Below, piece by piece: positions 7,212 through 15,026 of a DNA stretch of 40,405 nucleotides (positions within the stretch are counted from its first letter, which is position 1; each line of letters starts with the position of its first letter). The notes beneath the pieces were generated by a model, which had not been told where the DNA came from, did no database searches, and saw only the letters and a program-made list of their open reading frames with translations. The stretch is taken from the NCBI GenBank assembly GCA_020722205.1, contig DYLF01000017.1:1-40405 (forward strand), in the 5' to 3' direction. Made by a program: the position numbers and the translations under genes. The DNA is from Desulfobacca acetoxidans (GTDB lineage: Bacteria > Desulfobacterota > Desulfobaccia > Desulfobaccales > 0-14-0-80-60-11).

Positions 7212-9167
7212 CTATTTCCCGATCACCAGGATGACCGCGTCTTTGGCCACCGAGGCGCCGGGTTCAAAGTTGATGGCTTTGATGGTGCCGGAGGCCGGGG
7301 CGGGGAGGCTGTTCTGCATCTTCATGGCTTCCAGGATGCAGACCAGGTCGCCGGTATTGACGTGGTCGCCCACCTTGACGTTGAAGCTGATGATCATGCC
7401 AGGCATAGGAGCACGCAGAGGCACCTCTCCTTCCACCGGGGCTTCAGCGGGGGCGGCGGGGGCGGCTTTGGCCGGGGTGGGGGCTGGGGCCACGGCCGGG
7501 CGAGGGGGGGCGGCAGGAGCAGGGATGGCGGCGGGGGCCAGGCCGGTGATTACCGGGGCCCCGGAGGTGCACTCCACCTCCACCTCAAAGTAGCGGCCGT
7601 CCACAAAGACGTTGAAGGTGCGCAGACCGGGGCCTTTGGCGGGCGTCGGTTTTTCGAGGCTGTCCAGATAGTCTTTAACCTTCTGAAAAGCGTTTTTCTG
7701 TTTGATGGTGAGATAGACCTCGTCCTCCAGTTTGACCTGCTCCAGGGTTTTGGCCTTGACCTCTTCGGGCACCGGCTCCAACCCGTACTTCCACTTGAGA
7801 AAGCGGGCGCCGGTGGTGGGATAGAGGGCATAGATGAGGACGTCGCCGTCGTTTTTGGCCAGCCCTTTGGTTTCGGCTACTGCTTTGTCCCACTCCGGCT
7901 CCAGGATATCGCCGGGCCGCGCGGTGATGGGCTCTTCGCCCCGCTCGTAGCCCTTCAGGATGGTTTTTTGCACCTCAGGGTCCATGGGGGCTGGGGTCTT
8001 GCCATAGAGGCCGTAAGCCAATCCTTTGACTTCGGCGGGCACCTGTTGGTAACGGCCGAACAGGACATTAAAGACGCCCTGGATGCCGACGATCTGGCTG
8101 GTGGGGGTGACCAAGGGGGGGTAGCCCAGGTCCTTGCGGGTCTGAGGCAGCTCCGCCATAACTTCCAGGATGCGGTCCAGGGCTCCGGCCTCCTTAAGCT
8201 GGTTTACCAGATTGGAGTACATGCCGCCGGGTATCTGGTGTAGTAACACCCCGGTATCGATCTGGGCGATTTTACTGGTGTCCAGGAGGTCCCGGTATTT
8301 TACGGCCACCTTCTCCAGGTCCTGGCCGATTTCGATGAGTTTGGCCAGGTCCATGGGGCTTTCGCGGTCGGTTTGCTCCACGGCCACCAGGATGGGTTCG
8401 ATGGCCGGTTGGGCGGTGCGGAGGGCAAAGGGGGACAGGCAGGTGTCAACGATATCCACGCCGGCCTCGATGGCCTTGAGATAGCTCATGGAGCCCTGGC
8501 CGGAGGTATAGTGGGTATGAAACTCGACGGGGATTTTGATGGTCTTCTTAAGGGCCTTGACAATGGCATAGGCGTCGTTGGGGGAGCACATGCCGGCCAT
8601 GTCCTTGAGGCAGAAGGAGTCGGCCCCCATATTTTCAGCCCGCTTGGCGAAGTCCACGTAGTATTCCAGGTTGAAGATGGGCCCGCCCATGCGCCGTTGG
8701 GTCAGGGAATAGCACACTGCGGCCTGGAAATGGGTTTTTAGGCCCTGTTTTTTGCCGTCCCTGATGGCCTTCACCGCCACCTCCCAGTTGCGCTGGTCGT
8801 TTAAGGCATCAAAGACCCGGAAGATATCCACGCCGTTATCGGCGGCATAGCGCACAAAGCGGTAAGTGACATCGTCGGCATAGTTGCGGTAGCCCACCAA
8901 GTTTTGGCCCCTGAGCAGCATCATGGTGGGGGTCTTTTTCAGCAGGCGTTTGACGGTGCGGATGCGGTCCCAGGGATCGTCCCCCAGGAAGCGGTGGGCG
9001 GTATCAAAGGTGGCCCCGCCCCAGACCTCCAGGGCGAAGTAGCCCATCTCATCCATGCGTTCCATGAAGGGAAAGATGTCTTCGGAACGCATGCGGGTGG
9101 CTAACAGCGATTGATGACCATCCCGGAAGGTGGTGTCCGTGAACTTGATGGGATTTTTTCCGGCCAT
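7212..9167 (-). CDS. pycB: Biotin-carrying carboxyltransferase (PycB / transcarboxylase 5S + 1.3S type)
   Basis: 651 residues. The N-terminus is the HMGL-like carboxyltransferase fold with FTDTTFRDGHQSL at 8-20, the metal/lysine region FCLKDMAGM near 175, and the HTHYTSGQGSM block. A conserved carboxylase domain follows to about 470, then an Ala/Pro-rich linker and a C-terminal biotinyl domain whose EAMKMQ places the biotinylated lysine near residue 616. Such proteins act on pyruvate/oxaloacetate: PycB, oxaloacetate decarboxylase alpha, or the 5S and 1.3S parts of methylmalonyl-CoA transcarboxylase fused. The start ATG follows AGGAGTCATAC. No biotin carboxylase (PycA) lies nearby, but a CoA-side carboxyltransferase heads the operon, favouring a transcarboxylase. 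That choice is inference. Confidence 0.93.
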   Translation of the reverse strand: MAGKNPIKFTDTTFRDGHQSLLATRMRSEDIFPFMERMDEMGYFALEVWGGATFDTAHRFLGDDPWDRIRTVKRLLKKTPTMMLLRGQNLVGYRNYADDVTYRFVRYAADNGVDIFRVFDALNDQRNWEVAVKAIRDGKKQGLKTHFQAAVCYSLTQRRMGGPIFNLEYYVDFAKRAENMGADSFCLKDMAGMCSPNDAYAIVKALKKTIKIPVEFHTHYTSGQGSMSYLKAIEAGVDIVDTCLSPFALRTAQPAIEPILVAVEQTDRESPMDLAKLIEIGQDLEKVAVKYRDLLDTSKIAQIDTGVLLHQIPGGMYSNLVNQLKEAGALDRILEVMAELPQTRKDLGYPPLVTPTSQIVGIQGVFNVLFGRYQQVPAEVKGLAYGLYGKTPAPMDPEVQKTILKGYERGEEPITARPGDILEPEWDKAVAETKGLAKNDGDVLIYALYPTTGARFLKWKYGLEPVPEEVKAKTLEQVKLEDEVYLTIKQKNAFQKVKDYLDSLEKPTPAKGPGLRTFNVFVDGRYFEVEVECTSGAPVITGLAPAAIPAPAAPPRPAVAPAPTPAKAAPAAPAEAPVEGEVPLRAPMPGMIISFNVKVGDHVNTGDLVCILEAMKMQNSLPAPASGTIKAINFEPGASVAKDAVILVIGK

Positions 9168-9307
9168 GTATGACTCCTATTAAAAGTTTCTATTTGCGGT
9201 GGATGATTTTGGGTAGTATTGCGCCCTACACCATTCCCCTGCCGGTGGGATAGAGGCACCATTAATGTAAGTTTTCTGGAAGCGTCCACCAAACTCAGCA
9301 CTAATCA

Positions 9308-9502
9308 CTATTTTAGGCTGCGTCGCTGGGCCAACACTCTGAGCTGCATGGTTTGCTGGCGCCCCGCCAGGCCCCAAAGGTTTGGTGGCGGAGCCGGCGG
9401 CGGCCAACGGGCGGGAGCCGCGGCCAACAAGGCCTCCTCCTCCAGGAGGTAAGCCTGAACCGCGCCGCTGACAGCCGCCAGAATCTGAGGGGTGACCGGC
9501 AT
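9308..9502 (-). CDS. Small subunit of the carboxyltransferase complex (OadG/delta-like)
   Basis: 64-residue protein between the two carboxyltransferase genes, with GGAGAAATAA before its ATG. It opens with a short helix, TPQILAAVSGAVQAYLLEEEA, passes through an Ala/Pro-rich linker and ends NLWGLAGRQQTMQLRVLAQRR. The pattern of a helix, a flexible linker and a terminal LAGR-xx-M-R box is what I recall for small proteins beside methylmalonyl-CoA decarboxylase/propionyl-CoA carboxylase subunits in related anaerobes. No clear membrane segment is present, unlike classical OadG. It probably tethers or stabilises the complex. Function is inferred from position and motif only. Confidence 0.65.
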   Translation of the reverse strand: MPVTPQILAAVSGAVQAYLLEEEALLAAAPARWPPPAPPPNLWGLAGRQQTMQLRVLAQRRSLK

Positions 9503-9606
9503 TTATTTCTCCTTATTTAAAGGTTTTAGGTGTCGGGCCCTGGGATTGCCGTTTTTGTTGCCAAACACAAGTCCAGAAGCAAAAACCCAAAACCAAGAAT
9601 ACCGCC

Positions 9607-11160
9607 TTAAACCGGGATATTGCCGTGCTTCTTGGGGGGCAGGTTTTCCCGTTTGCTGGTCATGATCTCCAGGGCCTCAATCAGCCGGGGGCGGGTTTCC
9701 CGGGGGGGGATGACCTGGTCCACAAAGCCCCGGGAGGCAGCGATATAGGGATTATACAAGAGGTTCTCGTAGTGGGCGATGATCTCCTGGCGCTTGGCCT
9801 CGGGGTCCGGTGCTGCCTTAATTTCCCGGCGAAAGATGACGTTGGCCGCCCCTTCGGCTCCCATGACGGCGATTTCGGCCGTGGGCCAAGCCAAGACCAT
9901 GTCGGCCCCCAGGTCCCGGGAACACATGGCTAGATAAGAGCCGCCGTAGTCCTTGCGGGTGATCAGGGTAAGCTTGGGCACGGTGGCCTCGGAGTAACAC
10001 CACAGGAGTTTGGCGCCGTGGCGGATGATGCCCCGGTGCTCCTGGTCGCTGCCCGGCAGATAGCCCGGCACATCGGCGATGGTGAGGAGGGGCAGGTTGA
10101 AGGCGTCGCAGAAGCGGATGAAACGGGTGGCCTTGTCGGCTGCGTCCACGTCCAGACAGCCGGCCAGGACGCGGGGCTGGTTGGCGATGAGGCCGATGGG
10201 CCGACCATTAAGACGGGCGAAGGCCACGATCATATTTGGGGCATAATAGTGGTGCGGCTCAAAGAAATCGCCGTTATCCACGATGGCCCGGATGACGTCG
10301 TACATGTCGTAGGAGGCCCGGGGGTTATCGGGCACGATGCTGTCCAGGGCCGCATCCTCCCGGCCGCTCGGGTCGGAGCAGGGGATGATGGGCGGGTCTT
10401 CCATGTTGTTGTTGGGCAAATATGACAGCATGCGCTTGATCTGGTTGAGGCAGTCTTCGTCGTTTTCGCAGGCGAAGTGGGCCACGCCGCTTTTCATGTT
10501 GTGGGCCATGGCGCCCCCCAGATCCTCGAAGGATATTTCCTCTCCGGTGACGCTTTTGATCACATCCGGCCCGGTGATGAACATATAGGAGGTGTTTTTC
10601 ACCATAAAGACAAAGTCGGTCATGGCCGGGGAATAGACGGCGCCTCCGGCGGTGGGGCCCATGATGGCGGAAATTTGTGGGATGACCCCGGAGGCAATGG
10701 CGTTGCGGTAGAAGATCTGGCCGTAGGCCGAAAGGGAATCTACACCTTCCTGGATGCGGGCGCCGCCGGAATCATTCAGTCCCACAAAGGGCACACCGGC
10801 CTTCAGGGCCAGGTCCATGACTTTACAGATTTTTCTGGAGTGCATCTCTCCCAAGGAGCCGGCCCGGGAGGTGAAGTCCTGGGCGAAAGCAAAAACCGGG
10901 CGGCCGTTGACCCGCCCGAAGCCGGTGATGACGCCGTCGGCGGGGATATTCACCTTCTCCATGCCGAAATTAACGCAGCGGTGGGTGACAAGCAGGTCGG
11001 TCTCCCGGAAGGTGCCGGAATCAAATAACAAATCCAGGCGCTCCCGGGCCGTCAGCTTGCCGCTCTTATGCTGCTTGGCCACCGCTTCGGCCCCGCCCAT
11101 GGCTTTGACCTCAGCCTCTTTGTCTCTGAGTTCCTGGATCTTTTGGGCCACCGTTTTCAT
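9607..11160 (-). CDS. Acyl-CoA carboxylase beta / methylmalonyl-CoA carboxyltransferase (12S-type)
   Basis: 517 residues of the crotonase-fold carboxyltransferase family (propionyl-CoA carboxylase beta, MmdA, transcarboxylase 12S). Visible blocks: LTARERLDLLFDSGTF near 35, the N-terminal oxyanion region GLNDSGGARIQEGVDSL, GPTAGGAVYSPAMTDF, and the C-terminal GAEGAANVIFRREI followed by SRGFVDQVIPPRETR. It moves a carboxyl group between biotin and propionyl-/methylmalonyl-CoA in the cytoplasm. AAGGAGTCAGCT precedes the ATG. It is first of three genes on this strand with the small subunit and the biotinylated 5S-like protein, reconstructing the parts of a transcarboxylase. A sodium-pump decarboxylase is the main alternative, but no membrane beta subunit is seen here. 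Confidence 0.9.
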   Translation of the reverse strand: MKTVAQKIQELRDKEAEVKAMGGAEAVAKQHKSGKLTARERLDLLFDSGTFRETDLLVTHRCVNFGMEKVNIPADGVITGFGRVNGRPVFAFAQDFTSRAGSLGEMHSRKICKVMDLALKAGVPFVGLNDSGGARIQEGVDSLSAYGQIFYRNAIASGVIPQISAIMGPTAGGAVYSPAMTDFVFMVKNTSYMFITGPDVIKSVTGEEISFEDLGGAMAHNMKSGVAHFACENDEDCLNQIKRMLSYLPNNNMEDPPIIPCSDPSGREDAALDSIVPDNPRASYDMYDVIRAIVDNGDFFEPHHYYAPNMIVAFARLNGRPIGLIANQPRVLAGCLDVDAADKATRFIRFCDAFNLPLLTIADVPGYLPGSDQEHRGIIRHGAKLLWCYSEATVPKLTLITRKDYGGSYLAMCSRDLGADMVLAWPTAEIAVMGAEGAANVIFRREIKAAPDPEAKRQEIIAHYENLLYNPYIAASRGFVDQVIPPRETRPRLIEALEIMTSKRENLPPKKHGNIPV

Positions 11161-11240
11161 AGCTGACTCCTTATTGATAATAACCCTTACTCCCGAAAAG
11201 AGAGCCTTGAGACTTGCGGAGAATGAGAGAGTCGGATAGT

Positions 11241-11297
11241 AATAAGCTAGTAATTTTGAAGCTAGGAAAGCTTATTTTCTTTTTCTGGCCTTGTCAA
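11241..11297 (-). promoter_or_regulatory. Promoter with overlapping inverted repeat for the transcarboxylase operon
   Basis: Minus strand TTGACA (11297-11292), 17-nt spacer, TAAGCT (11274-11269). A perfect inverted repeat AATAAGCT...AGCTTATT (11241-11248 and 11269-11276) starts in the -10 and runs into the transcribed region, with AAGCTAG repeated directly inside. This looks like an operator. The -35 is consensus; the -10 is weak. Confidence 0.5.
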
Positions 11298-11445
11298 TCC
11301 CCCGCTTCGGAAATGTTTTCGGTTTTCCGGGTCTTTTTTCTGGGGCGCTACCGATGGGTGGCCAAGACTAGGCGGGGGGATTTCGTCACCAACTTAACCT
11401 GATTACCTGACGGATTTTTGTGGAAGACATGACGAGGAGGGGTTG

Positions 11446-11910
11446 ATGGCTACCAGTGTAGAGGGGGAGGTTCAGCAGGCCAGCCACCGGACCCGGGTGC
11501 GGGTGCGTTTTGGGGACACGGATCCTTATGGGATTGTTTATTTTGTCAGTTATTTCCGCTATTGTCACCGGGCCATTGAGGAGTATTTGAGAGATTGCGG
11601 TTTGTTGCCGGAGAAGACTTTTCGGAATACCGAGGAAGAGTTCGGTCTTCCTATTGTGGAGGCATGGTGTCGGTTTCTCAGGCCTTGTCGCTATGGGGAA
11701 CTGTTGACCATAGAAACCCGTCTCCAAGAAATGCGCCGCAAGGCCATGATCTTCCGCTTTGAATTTTTTTCGGAGAAGGGGGAGCTGGCGGCGGAGGGCA
11801 CGGCGCACCTGGTGGCGATTGACCGGCAGTGGAAAGCCCGGGAGGTGCCGGAGAGGGTAAGGGCGGCGTTGGCAACAGGAACGAGAACTATAGAAGACCA
11901 GGTGCAATAA
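11446..11910 (+). CDS. Acyl-CoA thioesterase, YbgC/4-hydroxybenzoyl-CoA type
   Basis: 154-residue hot-dog-fold thioesterase. The signature VRVRFGDTDPYGIVYFVSYFRYCHRAIEEYL contains the catalytic Asp of the D-x-x-G motif and the helix that follows it. Such enzymes hydrolyse short or aromatic acyl-CoA or acyl-ACP in the cytoplasm; the substrate cannot be read from sequence. GAGGAGGGGTTG stands before ATG 11446, preferred over the TTG three bases earlier in the track. It is followed 135 bp later by thiL on the same strand, so the two may be co-transcribed, though their functions are not obviously linked. Confidence 0.85.
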   Translation: MATSVEGEVQQASHRTRVRVRFGDTDPYGIVYFVSYFRYCHRAIEEYLRDCGLLPEKTFRNTEEEFGLPIVEAWCRFLRPCRYGELLTIETRLQEMRRKAMIFRFEFFSEKGELAAEGTAHLVAIDRQWKAREVPERVRAALATGTRTIEDQVQ

Positions 11911-12045
11911 ACCCGGACTGGTCTGTATCCTGTGGCAAAGCGCTGAGGTTCGCCGCCTCTGCCAGGGGGGGCTGTAAACCGCTGGAGAAAAAGCAGGCCG
12001 TCGATAACTTGTCGGGCCCCGGGACAGGGAGCTTGCAGAACAGTA

Positions 12046-13077
12046 ATGTTTATGAGGGAATCGCCCAAGGGAGAGGTGGAGCTGATCTTGAAGTTGGCGC
12101 AGGGGTTTGGGGCCGGGCCGCCGGAGGTGGTGGCAGGGATCGGCGATGATTGCGCGGTCATCGACCTGGGTCAGGGTGAGGCTTGGCTGTGGACGGTGGA
12201 CACCTTGGTGGAAGGGGTGCATTTTGAGCTGTCCTATATGAGCCCGGCGCAGTTGGGGCGCAAGGCCTTGGCGGTGAATTTGAGCGATATTGCAGCGATG
12301 GGGGGGGAAGCTCGCTATGTCCTGCTTTCCTTGGGTTGGCCGCCGGAGCGGGAGCTGGCCGGGGCGGTGGCGCTGGGAGAGGGCTTGGCCCAGGCGGGCC
12401 GGGATTATGGGGTGAGCGTGATCGGCGGCGATACGGTGGCTTCGCCCGGGGGGGTGGCGGTGACTATTACGGTACTGGGCCGGGCGCCAGCGGTTGAGAT
12501 TATCAGGCGCGGGGGGGCGCAGGTGGGCGATCTGATCTATGTCACCGGGAGGCTGGGAGAGGCAGCCGCCGGCTTGGCAATCTTACAAGGGCGGGCCGAT
12601 ATACCGGCGGAGCTGGCCGCGCCTTTACTGAAGGCCCATCTTGAACCTCAACCCCGGTTGGCCGCCGGTCGGTTGTTGGCGCAAAAAAGGTTGGCAACCG
12701 CCCTCATTGATTTGTCGGATGGGGTGGCCAGTGATTTAAGGCACCTCTGTCGGGCCAGCGGGGTGGGGGCGGTGCTGCGGCTGGAGTGGATTCCCATTTC
12801 CCCAGGAGTTGTAGAAGTGGCCAAGGCCATCAATAGGGATTCCTTGGAGCTGGCGTTGCGGGGGGGCGAGGATTATGAGCTAATGTTTACCTCAGCACCA
12901 AAGTTACGCCAGCCCTTGTTACAGGCCTTTGCTAAAATTGGGATTCCCCCTCCCATACAAATCGGGGAGATTATTCCAGGAGGAGATATACTGGTTATGA
13001 CGCCGGCCGGGGAGAAGAAAGACTTGGGGGTAGGATATGACCATTTCCTGCTTGACCGGGGAGTCGTCAGGGACTAA
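12046..13077 (+). CDS. thiL: Thiamine-monophosphate kinase
   Basis: Phosphorylates thiamine monophosphate to thiamine diphosphate, the last step of cofactor synthesis. 343 residues, normal for ThiL/PurM-fold enzymes. Motifs: VAGIGDDCAVID near 27-38, VDTLVEGVHFELSYMSPAQLGRKALAVNLSDIAAMGG, GGDTVAS, ALIDLSDGVASDLRHLC and LRGGEDYELMF, which together form the metal and ATP sites. The start at 12046 lacks a strong ribosome site; an ATG two codons later is equally possible. No other thiamine genes lie nearby. Confidence 0.95.
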   Translation: MFMRESPKGEVELILKLAQGFGAGPPEVVAGIGDDCAVIDLGQGEAWLWTVDTLVEGVHFELSYMSPAQLGRKALAVNLSDIAAMGGEARYVLLSLGWPPERELAGAVALGEGLAQAGRDYGVSVIGGDTVASPGGVAVTITVLGRAPAVEIIRRGGAQVGDLIYVTGRLGEAAAGLAILQGRADIPAELAAPLLKAHLEPQPRLAAGRLLAQKRLATALIDLSDGVASDLRHLCRASGVGAVLRLEWIPISPGVVEVAKAINRDSLELALRGGEDYELMFTSAPKLRQPLLQAFAKIGIPPPIQIGEIIPGGDILVMTPAGEKKDLGVGYDHFLLDRGVVRD

Positions 13078-13187
13078 CATGAGCGACTGTGGGCAGGAGG
13101 GTTGTGCTGTCGAATTTGGTTAGGCCCTAGACCCGGGCGGACGCCGATGATATCAGGGTGGTGTGAGGGGAAGGGTTTCGTCAGGTC

Positions 13188-13376
13188 ATGGCAGAGAGGG
13201 AGAGACCATTGAAAGTTTGTGGCACCTGTCGGTACTGGTCTGCCCGGTACAAAGGTTTTTGCGAACGCCTTCAGCAGGGGGTGGGGAAGTTCTGGATGTG
13301 TGAGAGCTGGTGTGGGCAAGGCACTGAGCCGGAGGAGGCGTCAGCTGCTGAGAGTAAAGAGGCGGCAGTAAAGTAG
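13188..13376 (+). CDS. Small Cys-rich protein, possible zinc ribbon
   Basis: 62 residues with the pattern CGTCRYWS-x8-C...CESWC, five cysteines in the first 42 residues, followed by an acidic Glu/Ala tail. The spacing suggests a single metal-binding knuckle. I do not recognise a named family. It lies between thiL and a flavin reductase on the same strand, and a second small Cys-rich protein follows the reductase. The ribosome site before ATG 13188 is weak (CAGGTC), so the call rests mainly on the cysteine pattern. Confidence 0.55.
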   Translation: MAERERPLKVCGTCRYWSARYKGFCERLQQGVGKFWMCESWCGQGTEPEEASAAESKEAAVK

Positions 13377-13447
13377 GGGGATCTGGGTTTTAGGTTCGGG
13401 GTTTTGGGTTGGCAGTAACCTGACGGGAGCAAGGAGGGGTGAAATCT

Positions 13448-13906
13448 ATGTTGGATATTGCCTTTAGGGGGTTGGTGCACGGAGTCTATGTGGTAACCAC
13501 TCGGGTGGGGGAGCGCATCAACGGCATGACCGCGGCCTGGGTCTCCCAGGTTTCCTTGCACCCATTGCTGATTATGGTGTCCATTGCCCCGGCCCGCTAT
13601 TCCCACGAGCTTATTAAGGAAAGCGGGGTCTTTGCCATCAATGTGCTGACCACGGAACAGGTGGAGGTGGGCAAGCGCTTTGGATATAAGAGTGGTCGCA
13701 AGGTGGACAAATTCGTCGGCTTGGAATACATCACCGCGGTGACCGGTTCCCCTATTCTGCCTCAGGCCTATGCCTACTTCGACTTAAAGGTAACGGCCAC
13801 TTTCCCGGCCGGCGATCACACCCTGTTCGTGGGGGAAGTGTTGGACGCCAAGATCTTACAGCCGGAGGCGCAGGCCTTGGTGTTCAAGAAGGCGGATTTC
13901 TTTTAA
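13448..13906 (+). CDS. Flavin reductase family protein (FMN-binding split barrel)
   Basis: 152 residues of the flavin reductase-like / flavoredoxin split-barrel family: an N-terminal GVYVVTTRVGERINGMTAAWVSQVSLHPLLIMVSI, the FMN-contacting SIAPARYSHELIKESGVFAINVL, and a C-terminal HTLFVGEVLDAKILQ. It binds FMN and may act as a flavoredoxin or flavin reductase in electron transfer. AAGGAGGGGTGAAATCT precedes ATG 13448; the GTG used in the track lies only two bases past the ribosome site. Small Cys-rich proteins on both sides could be redox partners, which is inference. Confidence 0.87.
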   Translation: MLDIAFRGLVHGVYVVTTRVGERINGMTAAWVSQVSLHPLLIMVSIAPARYSHELIKESGVFAINVLTTEQVEVGKRFGYKSGRKVDKFVGLEYITAVTGSPILPQAYAYFDLKVTATFPAGDHTLFVGEVLDAKILQPEAQALVFKKADFF

Positions 13907-13926
13907 GGGTCAGCGGCGAAAAAAGT

Positions 13927-13955
13927 TTGACAAATGAGCTGTATTGTTTTATGAG
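13927..13955 (+). promoter_or_regulatory. Sigma-70-type promoter for the small Cys-rich gene
   Basis: TTGACA (13927-13932), 17-nt spacer, TATGAG (13950-13955). The transcript would start near 13962, inside the AT-rich stretch before an AAAGGAGGAATG. Confidence 0.6.
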
Positions 13956-14030
13956 AGTTAGTCAACGATTTTATTTTAGTTTAAAAGGAGGAATGACGAC
14001 AAGGAGGTCAGAGGCAAAAGGATTCCAGGG

Positions 14031-14252
14031 ATGGAAAGAGTGATGATGAACTTTGGGAACGGGGGAGTCATCTGTCTGAATGGGGACATTCCGAGGGAAT
14101 GCCAGAGTTGTCTGTGGTGGGAGTGGGACCCCAAACAAGGGGTTTGTCGGAACGGCCAAAGTCCTTGTTGCGCCATTTATCGGCAGCGCCTGCTTTTTAG
14201 CGAAGCCGAGGCGTTTGTGAGGACCGTCAACTTTGCAGACCGCAAGTTTTGA
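14031..14252 (+). CDS. Small Cys-rich protein
   Basis: 73 residues with CQSCLWWEWDPKQGVCRNGQSPCCAIYRQ, a compact C-x2-C...C...CC cluster like a rubredoxin-type or zinc-ribbon metal site, followed by a helical tail. No family recognised. The start is uncertain: ATGs at 14031, 14043 and 14046 are possible. Upstream a good ribosome site (AAAGGAGGA) belongs to a 16-codon frame (ATG ACG ACA AGG AGG...) whose TGA overlaps the 14043 ATG, so translation may be coupled. A clear promoter lies at 13927-13955. The 3' end overlaps convergent nfi by 26 bp. Confidence 0.6.
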   Translation: MERVMMNFGNGGVICLNGDIPRECQSCLWWEWDPKQGVCRNGQSPCCAIYRQRLLFSEAEAFVRTVNFADRKF

Positions 14253-14895
14253 GGTTCCGACTCAGCAGGTCAGCGTGCCGTAAAGGGACAGGCAGGCGAT
14301 ATTGACTTAGGCAGCCCAGGGTGATGTCCAGGCAGTCTCTCAGGGATACACGATGTCCGGGGGAGACATAAAGGGGTTTTTTCCCTTCCCTGGTGCGTAG
14401 GATGAAACCCAAGACCTTTTCTTGAGAGAAGAGGGGGCGAAAAGCCCCCTTTTTTATTTCGGGTTCGGTTCCTTGGCCTATGAGGCGGCTTTTGGCGACG
14501 CCGATGGTGGGGGTGTTGAGCAGGAGGCCGAGGTGGGAGGCCAGCCCCAGACCCCGGGGGTGGGCAATCCCTTGCCCGTCCACCAGCAGCACCTCCGGAC
14601 GCTGGTGCAACTTGGCCCACACCTTCATGAGCACGGGTATTTCGCGAAAGCTCAACAGCCCCGGGATATACGGGAAAAGGCAGGGTTCCCCGGCCCCGGC
14701 CTCTGCCACCAGCTCCAGCCCTGGGTAAGTATAAACGGCGATGGCCCCGAAGATGCGCCTTTCGCCCCGGTCATAGGCGGCATCGGCACCGCCCACCAGT
14801 TGTGGGGGGCGGGCCAAGGGGGTGAGCCGAACCTGAAAGCGCAAGGCTTCCTGGAGGGCTACTGCGTCCTGATAATTTTTGGGCCAGTTGTGCAT
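14227..14895 (-). CDS. nfi: Endonuclease V (deoxyinosine 3'-endonuclease)
   Basis: Cuts DNA one base 3' of deoxyinosine, starting repair of deaminated adenine. 222 residues, the normal length. Visible family blocks are VGGADAAYDRGE with the first metal Asp, the Tyr-wedge region SFREIPVLMKVW (usually Y-x-P-G-x-LSFRE, here YIPGLLSFREIP), LLVDGQGIAHPRGLGLASHLGLLLNTPTIGVAKSRL with the second Asp, and SPGHRVSLRDCLDI. It is monocistronic by position, convergent with the small Cys-rich gene. Confidence 0.95.
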   Translation of the reverse strand: MHNWPKNYQDAVALQEALRFQVRLTPLARPPQLVGGADAAYDRGERRIFGAIAVYTYPGLELVAEAGAGEPCLFPYIPGLLSFREIPVLMKVWAKLHQRPEVLLVDGQGIAHPRGLGLASHLGLLLNTPTIGVAKSRLIGQGTEPEIKKGAFRPLFSQEKVLGFILRTREGKKPLYVSPGHRVSLRDCLDITLGCLSQYRLPVPLRHADLLSRNLKTCGLQS

Positions 14896-15026
14896 GGCTT
14901 TTGGGTTTTAGGTCTTAAGTTTTAATTTCCGCTCCGGAGAAAAATGGCGGCGTCTCGGTTTGACAAGATACCACGGTTCATTCACAAAGGTCCCTGGCCT
15001 CTCGTTCATCGCCTTCAGTCTCTAGC

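Noticed and set aside
7362-8243. 293-codon plus-strand ORF inside the pycB-like gene
   Set aside because: Gly-rich antisense shadow of a well-conserved gene in GC-rich DNA; the same holds for the other long plus-strand frames over minus-strand genes (for example 2233-2898, 15552-16256, 25254-26192).
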